Of a stretch of DNA of 64,000 nucleotides, positions 8,752-17,203 are shown one piece after another. The notes under the pieces were generated by a model. It was not told where the DNA came from. It saw nothing but the letters and a program-made list of their open reading frames with translations, and searched no databases. Numbering within the stretch: position 1 is the stretch's first letter; each line of letters starts with the position of its first letter. Location: positions 1 to 64,000 of the forward strand of contig JAUXUQ010000013.1 of the NCBI GenBank assembly GCA_030680605.1, in the 5' to 3' direction. The stretch is from Gammaproteobacteria bacterium. Its GTDB lineage: Bacteria > Pseudomonadota > Gammaproteobacteria > SURF-13. The translations under genes and the position numbers were made by a program.

Positions 8752-9546
8752 ATGATCGACAGCTATACGGACATTTTCAATCGCCGGGGCCGCGACTATC
8801 ATCAGGCGATGACCCTCTTCCCTCACGCCAGGGTGGATGAGTTCACGCACCTGATCGATCTTGCCGGCATTCGCGCGGGGGACCGGATCTATGATATTCC
8901 GTCCGGCGGCGGCTATCTCAGAAACTTCATTCCCGGCGACACCCACCTGTGTGGAGTGGAAACATCGGCGGGGTTCTACGCCCTCAGCGAGGCGCAACCG
9001 CCCGATGAAAAGGTGTTGTGCGAGGACTTGGGCCATATTCCGCTGCCTTCCTCCAGCGCCCACAAGGTGCTGAGTCTGGCGGGATTGCACCATCTCGAGG
9101 ACAAGACCCCGTTTTATCGTGAGGCCGCTCGCTTGCTGGCCGAGGGCGGAGCGTTGTGCGTGGCCGATGTGCTTGAGGGCTCCCCGCCCGCCAGATTCCT
9201 CAACGACTTCCTCGACAAGCACTCGTCCATGGGCCACCGGGGGCTATTTATTACGGAAGGGGAGATCAGGCAGGAGATCGAGTCCGCTGGTTTTGCCGTC
9301 GAATACATCAACCCGACCTCGTTTGTCTGGAAGTTTCCCTCCCTGGATGGCATGGTTTCGTTTATGCGTCTGCTACTCGGCATAGATAAAGCGGACGGAG
9401 CCACGATACTGAAAGCCATCGATGACATTCTGGGCTACGAGAAGGTTGGCGACAGCTACCACATGAGCTGGGGGCTTTTATATCTTCGAGCAGTAAGCGC
9501 GCAGCGAAGCCAGCCAGCCGTCCTGCAAAACGGGGCGGATCAATAA
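8752..9546 (+). CDS. Class I SAM-dependent methyltransferase
   Basis: The 264-residue protein has a Rossmann-type methyltransferase core. Motif I is YDIPSGGGYL (47-56), a variant of the usual DxGxGxG, followed by GVETS (68-72), DLGHIPLPSSS and VLSLAGLHHLEDK (106-118), then AARLLAEGGALCVADV. The acceptor cannot be told from sequence. It sits inside the remains of a duplicated phosphohydrolase gene, so it arrived by recombination or insertion. Its first bases and the 9 nt before them recur after the third CapK gene at 19002-19033, suggesting it originally stood behind a CapK gene. Confidence 0.82.
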   Translation: MIDSYTDIFNRRGRDYHQAMTLFPHARVDEFTHLIDLAGIRAGDRIYDIPSGGGYLRNFIPGDTHLCGVETSAGFYALSEAQPPDEKVLCEDLGHIPLPSSSAHKVLSLAGLHHLEDKTPFYREAARLLAEGGALCVADVLEGSPPARFLNDFLDKHSSMGHRGLFITEGEIRQEIESAGFAVEYINPTSFVWKFPSLDGMVSFMRLLLGIDKADGATILKAIDDILGYEKVGDSYHMSWGLLYLRAVSAQRSQPAVLQNGADQ

Positions 9547-9605
9547 GCCTCGCCCCGTGCTACGGGCCCAATACTGCTTTAAGGAACCTCTGGACAAGCC
9601 ACGCC

Positions 9606-9706
9606 GCCTGCCCGACGATGCGCAGGTCACCGACCTCACCGCCAGCCTGCTCAAGCTCATGGGACGGACTGTTCCACCCCATATCGAAGGCCGATCCTGG
9701 TGGTAG
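9606..9706 (+). pseudogene. 3' fragment of the second phosphohydrolase gene
   Basis: This stretch is nearly identical to the last 34 codons of the intact phosphohydrolase gene (about 8492-8592), ending in the same GRSWW-stop. One visible change turns Asn to Lys in LLNLMG. Together with 8596-8743 it brackets the methyltransferase gene. The middle of this second copy is gone. Confidence 0.85.
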
Positions 9707-9713
9707 CCGCCGT

Positions 9714-10634
9714 TCAGCGGGCAAAGCGGTAGGCGCGGATTGTCTCCGGCTGGCCCGCATCCACGGTGGCGAGCGCCTGCCGCAGCCAGGGCGCGAGCCG
9801 GAAGTTGATCGCGACCTCAAAGTCACTGGCCACCGCCTGATAATAGTCCAGCGCCGCCACCAGGGTGGCGCGCGCCTCGGCGGCCCGTCCTTGCCGGGCC
9901 TGGATCTCAGCCAGCAGCAGGCGGCTGTTGAGTGACTCCACCGGGAAAAGGCCGCTATCGCCGGCCGCTGCCGCCAGATGCTTCGCCGCCTCGTCCCAGC
10001 GCCCGGCCTGGTAGTCCATGTAGCCGAGGAACCAGCGATAGCGCAGCCAGTCCGGCTCCAGCGCAATCGCGCGCTCCAGCCGCCGGCGGTACAGACGGGT
10101 CTTGTCCGGCGCTTTGGCGGGGTCGGGGAGGTGCGTCACCTCCAGCCCCTGCAGCCACAGCGCCCGCTGACCGCGTTCCCGAATGTCAATCTGGGCGTTG
10201 TCATGCACCAGGCCACGCTTGCGCAACCCCTTGCGAAACAGAAACAGCTTGTAGTCCTCGAACGGGGGGGCGCCGTCCAGATGATTGGTCCAGCGCCCGA
10301 AATAGCCTGCCACGTCCGGCGCGTGGCGCATGGCGCGGAAATGATGCAGCGCCTCCGGCGCAATACGCTCGTCGGCGTCGAGGCTGAGTATCCAGTCGGC
10401 CTCAGCCAACCCGATGGCCCGGTTACGTTGGTCGCACTTGCAGTAACAACGGGCCTCCTCCAGCACGCCGTCGAGCGGCTCGATACCATAGCGACGGCGG
10501 AGCAGATCGGGCGTGCCGTCGGATGAGCCGGTATCGATGACGACAATCTGATCGACGAGACCGTGAACCGGATCGAGACAATCGACGATGCGGTCGATCT
10601 CATCCTTGACGACCATGCACAGCGCGAGCTTCAT
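9714..10634 (-). CDS. Family 2 glycosyltransferase with TPR-like C-terminal part
   Basis: The N-terminal half is a GT-A fold glycosyltransferase: MKLALCMVVKDEIDRI, VVIDTGSSDGT and ILSLDADERI (the DxD metal site) are typical of GT2 enzymes that use nucleotide sugars. The C-terminal third is rich in Ala and Leu with repeated helical segments resembling TPRs (LEPDWLRYRWFLGYMDYQAG...). I chose the ATG at 10634; an upstream in-frame ATG at 10679 adds 15 unconserved residues. It is convergent with the phosphohydrolase/methyltransferase block. The product may be a glycosylated metabolite or a surface glycan; I cannot tell which. Confidence 0.85.
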   Translation of the reverse strand: MKLALCMVVKDEIDRIVDCLDPVHGLVDQIVVIDTGSSDGTPDLLRRRYGIEPLDGVLEEARCYCKCDQRNRAIGLAEADWILSLDADERIAPEALHHFRAMRHAPDVAGYFGRWTNHLDGAPPFEDYKLFLFRKGLRKRGLVHDNAQIDIRERGQRALWLQGLEVTHLPDPAKAPDKTRLYRRRLERAIALEPDWLRYRWFLGYMDYQAGRWDEAAKHLAAAAGDSGLFPVESLNSRLLLAEIQARQGRAAEARATLVAALDYYQAVASDFEVAINFRLAPWLRQALATVDAGQPETIRAYRFAR

Positions 10635-10703
10635 CGGAGTCTCCGGCCAGCAAGTGGGTATAGTGCGAATTTCATGCATGACTCGGGCAGCAGGCCATCA
10701 GGG

Positions 10704-12047
10704 CTACAACTCGGAGCGAAAGTCCTCGAACTTTCCGCCGGCGCTGCGCGGGATGTCTTCGCAGTAGGTAAAGTTGATCGTGAACTCGAACCCGAGCTTG
10801 AACTGAAGGTGCGTCCGCAGGGCCTCCTCCTCCTGGCTGAGTGGCCAGGCGGTCACCAGCATGACCTCGATCGTGTCCAGGCTGCGCTGGATAAATTGAT
10901 ACTGTTTGACGCTCGTCGCCGCCGGGTGTGTGCGGTCAATGCCCATTAATGGCCAGCGTTTGGCTCCGGAAGGCAGTGTCAGCATGTTGCGCACCCGCCC
11001 CATGATCCGCTTCAGCACCGGCAAGCCGCGCCCGCACGGGCACGCCTCCCCCACTTCCGCGAAATCGCCGATTTCATAGCGTATCAACGGCATCGCCATG
11101 TTGTGCAGGGTGGTGATCACCACCCTGCCGACCTCGCCCGGCTTGCAGGGCTCGCCCTGCGCGTCGAGAATTTCCACCAGCACGCCTTCCGACTGGATGT
11201 GGTAATGCCCCGTCTCCGGGCACTGGAGGGCAATGTAGCCGACCTCCTGGGCGGAATAGACATCCACCAGCCGAACACCCCATGCTTCGCGGCACAGCCG
11301 GTGCAGCTCCGGTGTCACCACCTCGCCCACCGCACGGACTTCGCGCAGCTTTCCCGGACGTATACCTTGGGCCAGACAAAGCCGGGCCAGGGCCTCGATA
11401 TTCGAGGGAAAGCTCAGCAGGTAATCCGGGTCCTGTTCCTGCAACCACGCCGCCTGCTGCCCGGTATCGGTTTCAATCTTGAGCGCAGCGCTCGGCCCGG
11501 TATCAAACACAACGTCGGTGGAGGGTCCCCAGCCCGACCGCGCACCGGCCTCCGGCACCTTGCGGATCGCCGCCAGTTTCCCCATGAAATCCCGCTGGTG
11601 CCACAAGTGCTCGCGCAGCGTGAATACGCGCCAGAAAAATTGCGTCATCGTGGTATTGAAAAAGCGGATCGGCCGGCCGGTGGAGCCGGAGGTCTGCCCC
11701 TCGCTCACGGCCCCGTGTTCCGGCGGCGGCCTGGTGCTCAGCAACGCCCCTGCGGCAGCCTGCACATCCGCGCGGCTCAAGAGCGGCAGTTTCGGGAAAT
11801 CATCCGGCCAATGGGCAGACTGCGGGTCAAGGCCGCAGGCCAGAAACCGCTCCCGATAAAAGGGGATGGTTTCGCAGGCGTGCTCCAGCGTTTTGGCGAG
11901 CTGGCGCAATTGCTGCTCGCGCAGCATTTCCGGCGGCCACCACTGGCTCTGCTCCAGCTGGTATTGCAGTGCGAGCATGGCCGCGGCCTGCGGCGCGGGC
12001 AACGCGGGCCAGGTAATACCGGCCACAGACGAGCGGGGTATCAGCAC
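10704..12047 (-). CDS. CapK/PaaK-family adenylate-forming enzyme, copy 2
   Basis: This is a paralogue of the gene at 5549-6940, alignable from the GTG at 12047 (LIPRSSV) to the terminal SAGGKFEDF. It has the same landmarks: SGSTGRPIRF, YSAQEVGYIALQCPETGHY, LIRYEIGDFAEVG and CPCGRGLPV. An alternative ATG lies at 12110, but the residues before 12047 are not shared with copy 1. It is on the same strand as the glycosyltransferase downstream (69-nt gap) and the oxygenase block upstream. Its substrate probably differs somewhat from copy 1, given many substitutions. Confidence 0.8.
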   Translation of the reverse strand: MLIPRSSVAGITWPALPAPQAAAMLALQYQLEQSQWWPPEMLREQQLRQLAKTLEHACETIPFYRERFLACGLDPQSAHWPDDFPKLPLLSRADVQAAAGALLSTRPPPEHGAVSEGQTSGSTGRPIRFFNTTMTQFFWRVFTLREHLWHQRDFMGKLAAIRKVPEAGARSGWGPSTDVVFDTGPSAALKIETDTGQQAAWLQEQDPDYLLSFPSNIEALARLCLAQGIRPGKLREVRAVGEVVTPELHRLCREAWGVRLVDVYSAQEVGYIALQCPETGHYHIQSEGVLVEILDAQGEPCKPGEVGRVVITTLHNMAMPLIRYEIGDFAEVGEACPCGRGLPVLKRIMGRVRNMLTLPSGAKRWPLMGIDRTHPAATSVKQYQFIQRSLDTIEVMLVTAWPLSQEEEALRTHLQFKLGFEFTINFTYCEDIPRSAGGKFEDFRSEL

Positions 12048-12110
12048 GCGGTCAATCAGGTGAACCGGCAACGGCCACGACAATAGTGGCGCTTCCGCAC
12101 GTGAGTGCAT

Positions 12111-12429
12111 GCTGCACTCGCAGCACGCTCATGCTTCAGTGGCGGCGCTGCGCTTACATGTGTGGGTAGCAAGTACATAATTTGAAAGGCAGACCGGATC
12201 GACCAACCTGCGCGAGCATCTCCCTGTAACAACCACCGATCCCGGTAGTATCGTGCGTTAGCCGGAAACAGTCTCAAGCCTTATGCGCCCCCCCGGCACA
12301 GCAGTCACCCGTTCGCATAAAAAAAACGTGACACCGAAGCACTCAGTTTAAACAACTGTTGTTATTATTAGAAGCTCAACTTCAAACCCGTTATCAAGCC
12401 CAGCAACCATTCGGCGCATGGCAGCATAC
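12111..12429. other. Intergenic region between the oxygenase gene and CapK copy 2
   Basis: No convincing gene is visible. The right half (12317-12401) holds a decayed copy of the 3' end and terminator of the porin gene, listed separately. The left half shows nothing recognisable apart from a run of C at about 12284-12291. Confidence 0.6.
12317..12401 (-). pseudogene. Relic of a porin gene 3' end with decayed terminator
   Basis: The stretch matches 21531-21617, the end of the intact porin gene and its terminator. It shares an ATAAAAAAA run, CACCGAAGC / CGCCGAAGC, AAACAACT, TTATTATTAGAAGCT and CAAACCCGTTAT. Read on the minus strand it gives DNGFEV followed by an early stop, against NNGFEVGIKHSF in the intact porin. 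The terminator hairpin has lost its pairing. The rest of the gene is missing. Confidence 0.75.
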
Positions 12430-13308
12430 TCATCGCAGGTGCCCAAACCTGCTAATCAATATCCGTTCGCAGGGCTGAGCCGTCATTTCCCGTCCATGCA
12501 TATATCGCGTGTTATCGACGATGAGTACATCATTGGCCATCCAACGATGATGATAACTCACCCTGTCGTGCGCATCGATGAGCGCATTGACCACCTCGTC
12601 GGCCAGTAACTCGCCATCACCAAAATACACACGATTTGTCGGTTTCACATAAACCGGCAAACCTTTATAACGGGGATGTGCAATCTGCGGTAAATGGGCC
12701 AGAACGCCGTTGATGAAAGCCGCGCTCCCGCTGCGGGTGCAGGTAATCGCCGGGGCTGAGTAATACAGGTGCAACATCCCGTCCGCCAGGCTGAAGCGAA
12801 CATTTTTGAATCTGCCCAGCAGCGCCCGCAACTCTTTTTCCGTATGGACGCCGAATTCGTTTTTCCAGCGCTCGGCCTCCCACCGGGATTCATAGGTAAC
12901 ACCCGTATCTTCCAACCGGAATCGCAGATCATCAGGCATTACTTCCAGCATTTCCACGCCATCGACCAATGTGGTTTCGCCGCCAGCCTCAACTGGCGGT
13001 GTCACGCACATGAAAAAGCACACCTCTGGCGGCGGCGGATACGGGCGATAGGCCCCCTCAGAATGTCCAAGCAAAATGAAATTGTTGCGAAATACTTCGG
13101 TGGTAAAACCATCCCCGGCCGTTTGGCGCAGCACCTGACGGGTGCCCACCCCGTGAAAATCCTTGCAGAATTGCCGGGTCATCGACTCGAAACCGTCGAG
13201 GTGAAATTCAAATCCCCGCAAGAGCACGACCCCATATTGTTCAAAAGCAGACCGGATGGCTGCTGTTTGCGTGCCATCCGAGGCGTAGCGCATCTCGAAA
13301 ACTGTCAT
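12430..13308 (-). CDS. TauD/clavaminate-synthase-like Fe(II)/2-oxoglutarate oxygenase
   Basis: The 292-residue protein has the facial triad of this fold: His82 and Glu84 in GHSEGAYRPYPP, the distal His271 in DNTRYMHGR, and Arg282 as the likely 2-oxoglutarate anchor. The HxE form and the CFFMCVTPPVEAGGETTLVDG segment resemble SyrP/clavaminate synthase-type hydroxylases, which act on amino acids or peptides in natural-product pathways; TauD itself uses HxD. It lies 9 nt downstream of the P450 gene on the same strand, so the two oxygenases are probably cotranscribed and act on the same product. Confidence 0.85.
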   Translation of the reverse strand: MTVFEMRYASDGTQTAAIRSAFEQYGVVLLRGFEFHLDGFESMTRQFCKDFHGVGTRQVLRQTAGDGFTTEVFRNNFILLGHSEGAYRPYPPPPEVCFFMCVTPPVEAGGETTLVDGVEMLEVMPDDLRFRLEDTGVTYESRWEAERWKNEFGVHTEKELRALLGRFKNVRFSLADGMLHLYYSAPAITCTRSGSAAFINGVLAHLPQIAHPRYKGLPVYVKPTNRVYFGDGELLADEVVNALIDAHDRVSYHHRWMANDVLIVDNTRYMHGREMTAQPCERILISRFGHLR

Positions 13309-13317
13309 GGCGTTGGC

Positions 13318-14508
13318 CTAACCCAGGGTGGCGGGCAAGGCCTCCAACCCGCGAAAGAAGGAATTTCTACGCCATTGAGGGCGCTCATTCAGGAGATGCA
13401 GGGCTGGACATAGCGCCAGCATTCTGTCCAACGCAATCCGGGCCTCAAGCCGCGCCAATGTCTTGCCCAGGCAATTATGCAGCCCCACCCCAAAAGCCAG
13501 ATGGCGGTTGGGGGTGCGCCGGATATCGAAGCGATCGGGGTCCGGAAACTCGGTTTCATCGCGGTTCGCGGCACCGATAATGATGCCCAATTGTTGACCG
13601 GGTTCCAGGCGCATTCCGGCCAGCTCCATCGGTTCGACCGCGATACGGAATGTGGTTCTTTGCTCCGGGCTTTCAAAGCGCAGAATTTCTTCTACCGCAC
13701 CCGGCATGAGTTCCGGCTGCTCCCGCAACAGCGCCCATTGCTCCGGGTGACTCAAAAGCAACCAAAGCCCGTTGCCAATCAGGTTGATAATAGTCTCATG
13801 CCCGGCGAACACCAGAAAACTCACCATGCCGATCAACTCATCGCGCTGGATTTTTCCCTCTGCCTCCGCGTTGACCAGAAAGCCGAGAAGGTCGTCAGCC
13901 GGTGCACGGTGCTTTACCGCGATCAGTTGCTCGACATAAGACAGAAAAGCAAGTAATGCGCTATGCTGCTTTAGCAGAATCTCGTCCGATGCCAGCACAG
14001 AATCAAAACCATCCGCCAGCACCAATGACCACGCGCGAATCTGGGGCAGGTCGCTCACGGGTACGCCCACCAAATGGGCAATGACCCGCAGGGGGAGTTG
14101 CCCGGCAAAGTCCGCGATCAGGTCAATCCTGGTTCTTCCCTGCAACTCCAGAATCAGCGCATCCGCGACCAAGGCAATATGCGGCTCCAACTGGTCGAGG
14201 TACTGCGCCGACAAATAGTCCGCGACGAGCCGGCGCAAACGCAGGTGATCCGGGGCATCCCTTATTAACATTATCAGGTCAAATGGCGTTGATGTACCCG
14301 GTGTCCGCACGCTGCGGATGTTCTTGGAGACCGCCGTGACCTCCCTGAAAATCGTCAGCGCATCCGCATAACGGCTGAACAGCCACAGACCGTTGCTGGT
14401 TGTGTTTTGGGTATGAGGTAGCCAGAAGGGCTTGCCGGCAGCACGGATGCGTGCGTAGTACGGATAGGGATTCTGAAAAAAATCAGGTTGATTCAGGTTC
14501 AATTCCAT
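13318..14508 (-). CDS. Cytochrome P450
   Basis: The 396-residue protein carries all P450 hallmarks: the I-helix oxygen-activation motif AGHETIINL, the K-helix ExxR in EEILRFESP, and the heme-binding FGVGLHNCLGKTLAR with thiolate ligand Cys346. It is soluble, like most bacterial CYPs, and needs an external ferredoxin. The start MELNLNQPDFF at 14508 is preceded by GGAGAAG at a good distance; the open frame runs on to 14616 without conserved sequence. It stands between the hotdog-like gene and the oxygenase gene. The substrate is unknown. Confidence 0.93.
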   Translation of the reverse strand: MELNLNQPDFFQNPYPYYARIRAAGKPFWLPHTQNTTSNGLWLFSRYADALTIFREVTAVSKNIRSVRTPGTSTPFDLIMLIRDAPDHLRLRRLVADYLSAQYLDQLEPHIALVADALILELQGRTRIDLIADFAGQLPLRVIAHLVGVPVSDLPQIRAWSLVLADGFDSVLASDEILLKQHSALLAFLSYVEQLIAVKHRAPADDLLGFLVNAEAEGKIQRDELIGMVSFLVFAGHETIINLIGNGLWLLLSHPEQWALLREQPELMPGAVEEILRFESPEQRTTFRIAVEPMELAGMRLEPGQQLGIIIGAANRDETEFPDPDRFDIRRTPNRHLAFGVGLHNCLGKTLARLEARIALDRMLALCPALHLLNERPQWRRNSFFRGLEALPATLG

Positions 14509-14566
14509 CAACTTCTCCAGCCTGCATCGTCGAGACATTGAACCGTGACGCAAATCAATCCTTTTA

Positions 14567-15031
14567 TCACGACAGGAATCCCTTGAGCTTGATCTCGAAC
14601 AAACCACCCTGATCATCCGTCACCCGGTTGGCGGCCACGCCATACCAGTTTTCACCACGCTTTCGCATCGAAACCACTTCCATCTCAACCTTGATATTTG
14701 AGGGGTCACGGATGGCGCGGACGCAACGTGTCGAGCTCTCCAGCATCCAGACCTCGCGTGTCTTTTTGGAGAGCCCGGCCCTGACGTGCATATAGATGAC
14801 CATCAACTGCGACACAAACTCCACTGCGGTAAAAATCGCCAGGTGGAATCCCTTCGCATCGGTATCAGATACATAGGTCGTGCGCATGGAAACCTTGGCG
14901 GTGAGGCCCTTGTCATTTATTTCAACCGCTTCGATCTGCCAGGATTCCTGCTTGCGTCCCTCATTCAGGTAATGGGAAGACAGGTTCTGGATGTCCGCTG
15001 CAGACAAGCGGACAGGTACGGGTGCATTCAT
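14567..15031 (-). CDS. Hotdog-fold thioesterase/dehydratase-like protein
   Basis: The 154-residue protein, starting MNAPVPVRLSA, looks like a single hotdog domain: GFHLAIFTAVEFVSQLMVIYMH would be the long central helix and flanking strand, followed by beta-rich segments (RCVRAIRDPSNIKVEMEV). I base this on pattern, not on a diagnostic motif. It may be FcoT-like or FabZ-like, acting on an acyl thioester, but a non-catalytic role is possible. Its ATG overlaps the TGA of the ATP-grasp gene (ATGA), so the two are translationally coupled. The next gene is the P450, 58 nt away. Confidence 0.55.
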   Translation of the reverse strand: MNAPVPVRLSAADIQNLSSHYLNEGRKQESWQIEAVEINDKGLTAKVSMRTTYVSDTDAKGFHLAIFTAVEFVSQLMVIYMHVRAGLSKKTREVWMLESSTRCVRAIRDPSNIKVEMEVVSMRKRGENWYGVAANRVTDDQGGLFEIKLKGFLS

Positions 15032-16947
15032 GGTTCGATCTCCGACAATTTTTGGAGCACTATACCGGCCAATGCGTCGGCCGGATAGGTTTTGATCTCG
15101 TGGCCCGACAGGCGACACGAAGCAGCGACCCAATCGGCGCAATCCTGATTGATGATGATGGGCCCAGAGCACATTTCTTGCAGGATTTGGGCAAACCCCT
15201 GCCAACGCTCCCAGACTTCGGGCCCGTTGCCCATGTCCGGCGGCCCTGCCAGCACGAGCACATCGAAGCGATCCACCGGCAACCCCGTTATCAGCATATG
15301 GTCGTCCACAACGCTGATAATGGCCACCTCTACCTGGGGATCGCTGATGAGCACCATGCCACCCCGGAGATTACCGCAAGGTTCCTGGATCACTGTCTGC
15401 CGGCCAATGTTTACCCCAGCCTGCGTAGCCACCCCTACACACCGGTCGGCTGATAAAGCTGTCACCAGCTGTTCGAGCCAGGCCTCACCCGCCACATCAC
15501 CCAGCACCATCACGACAGGAATCCGCCCCTGACCTTTGACCAATCGCTGCAACAGATAGGCCGGCAGGTGCGGCGCAAGCTGCGGCTGGGCATTCACCTC
15601 GCAGATGACCGCGCCCGTTTCCAGCCAGGAACGCCGGATATCCGGTATCAGCAGATCGACACCGGCCAGATCCAGGCGCAGCACCCGCACGGCACGTACG
15701 GCCAGGGCAAGGTTGTCGGGATGGGCCCCTTCCTGTGCCGGCACGGGTATGCCGCCGGAGGCCGCGTTGGCTGCGCCGCGCAGACGAACGAACCGCCCCT
15801 GGGCTGGCACTGCATCCGGAGTCAGTCCTTGCTCCAGCAGCAATTCCACAGCCTCTTCGTCCAAGGCGATACGCTTGAGGAGGGAATTGCTATCCGGGTC
15901 GCCCCGCCGGGGGTCGGCATTCGTTGCGGCCAGCAGATCAATGACCGTGCTGCTGCCATCGCCCGTGACGCCACCCGGCACGCGGTGGCTTACCCAAAAT
16001 ACCTCGCCCTGAAGCACCTGCAGGCGGTAGTCGTTGCCTTCAAAGTGTTTCTCCACCAGCACTGCACGCGACAACGCGCCGGCTTTGACAAAGGCCTTGC
16101 GCACCGCCTCGGCGGATTTCAGGCCGACGGATACACCGCGGCCACCATCCTTATCGGCAGGCTTGACTACAACGGGGTAGCCTAGCTGCTCCGCCAGCTT
16201 CACGGCTTCCTCAGCGTCAGCTGCACGAGCATGGGCCGGCACCGGGATTCCCGCCATTCTCAGTATGTGAGCCGCAGCCTGTTTATTACGCACAAGTCTT
16301 GCGGAAATGCACGGCGTCACATCCGTGAACGAGCTATCCAGCCAACGGGCGCGCGCTCCCCAGCCGAACTGGACCATGTTATTTTCCACGCATGACCAGG
16401 GGATGCCAGCATCCCGCGCTGCTTGCAGGAAGACTGGCGAATTCATCCCCTGGAGCGCCCTCCTCCTGATAGTCCTTGTCACTTCGGCCAATTCCGCCAA
16501 CAATGCCGTAACGGAATAACCTTCAACGACTTGGTTCATCACACGAACTACCCAGTCCAGGGCCAACCCTGTAGCGGAGTGTCCCTGCCCGATGGCAGGC
16601 AAGGCCACCCGTATGGCGCCTTCGGCAGCGCCAGGCCCGACAATGAGCCCCTCGCTGAAAACCGGGATACCTCCACTGCGCAACACCGCGACGGTTCCAC
16701 ACATGACGGGAACCAGCGGATGCGCATCAACCTGACCTGGGGGCTGGGGCGATTCATATTCCGTGAGCGCTTCCCTGAATATCCTGTCCAGTACCATCAG
16801 CGCCTCGCGCCTCACTCTGAACTGAAGGATAACCAGCTCCACCAAAAGAAATGGCTGGCTCATACCGGGCAAATATCCAGTACCTGCCCGAGTCTTCAGC
16901 ACCCCTATCGCCGGCTGCGTCATGCCTTGTGGCTCACCGTTCTCCAT
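15028..16947 (-). CDS. Cyanophycin-synthetase-like ATP-grasp protein with degenerate Mur-ligase part
   Basis: Residues about 190-470 of this 639-residue protein match the ATP-grasp domain of cyanophycin synthetase (CphA): FGWGARARWLDS (195-206), VVVKPADKDGGRGVSV (259-274), VEKHFEGNDYR, GVTGDGSSTVIDLL (327-339), NADPRRGD, ANAASGGIPV (393-402) and ICEVNAQPQLAPH. These enzymes join an amino group to an acyl phosphate. CphA goes on into a Mur-ligase domain with GTNGKTT; here the equivalent is GDVAGEA (483-489). The following VGVATQAGVNI...LISDPQVEVAII...RFDVLVLAG segment is still alignable but the ARGGILR motif is gone. The last Mur domain is absent (CphA is about 870-900 residues). The start is uncertain; ATG codons at residues 9 and 29 are alternatives. 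Confidence 0.8.
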   Translation of the reverse strand: MENGEPQGMTQPAIGVLKTRAGTGYLPGMSQPFLLVELVILQFRVRREALMVLDRIFREALTEYESPQPPGQVDAHPLVPVMCGTVAVLRSGGIPVFSEGLIVGPGAAEGAIRVALPAIGQGHSATGLALDWVVRVMNQVVEGYSVTALLAELAEVTRTIRRRALQGMNSPVFLQAARDAGIPWSCVENNMVQFGWGARARWLDSSFTDVTPCISARLVRNKQAAAHILRMAGIPVPAHARAADAEEAVKLAEQLGYPVVVKPADKDGGRGVSVGLKSAEAVRKAFVKAGALSRAVLVEKHFEGNDYRLQVLQGEVFWVSHRVPGGVTGDGSSTVIDLLAATNADPRRGDPDSNSLLKRIALDEEAVELLLEQGLTPDAVPAQGRFVRLRGAANAASGGIPVPAQEGAHPDNLALAVRAVRVLRLDLAGVDLLIPDIRRSWLETGAVICEVNAQPQLAPHLPAYLLQRLVKGQGRIPVVMVLGDVAGEAWLEQLVTALSADRCVGVATQAGVNIGRQTVIQEPCGNLRGGMVLISDPQVEVAIISVVDDHMLITGLPVDRFDVLVLAGPPDMGNGPEVWERWQGFAQILQEMCSGPIIINQDCADWVAASCRLSGHEIKTYPADALAGIVLQKLSEIEP

Positions 16948-17203
16948 CCAAACCTCTCATCGACGTGGGCCACCAAGATCAAGCCCCTGTGCATGGGTTC
17001 CAAAGCACATCACCACCCTGTTCTGTCTCCGATTCTCCGCCGCCCGCCATGGCTCTGCATGACCCAAAGCCCCCAAGGCGCTCGAAGGCCGGTTTGCATT
17101 ACCAGGCGAAGATGCAATGTCAGATCAAGCGGGGATAGTTGATGGGGGGGTGATATCAGCACGTGGGTCATGGTGCGTGCAGCGCTTCGTGGCACAGAGA
17201 CTG
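16948..17203. other. Intergenic region upstream of the ATP-grasp gene
   Basis: This is the likely promoter region for the minus-strand block ATP-grasp/hotdog/P450/oxygenase. I see no clear gene and no clear -35/-10 pair. A short open frame on the plus strand (16851-17138) overlaps the ATP-grasp gene and looks non-coding. Confidence 0.45.

Noticed and set aside
15568-16185. 205-codon plus-strand frame opposite the ATP-grasp gene
   Set aside because: Antisense to well-conserved CphA-like motifs; composition typical of a shadow frame in GC-rich DNA.
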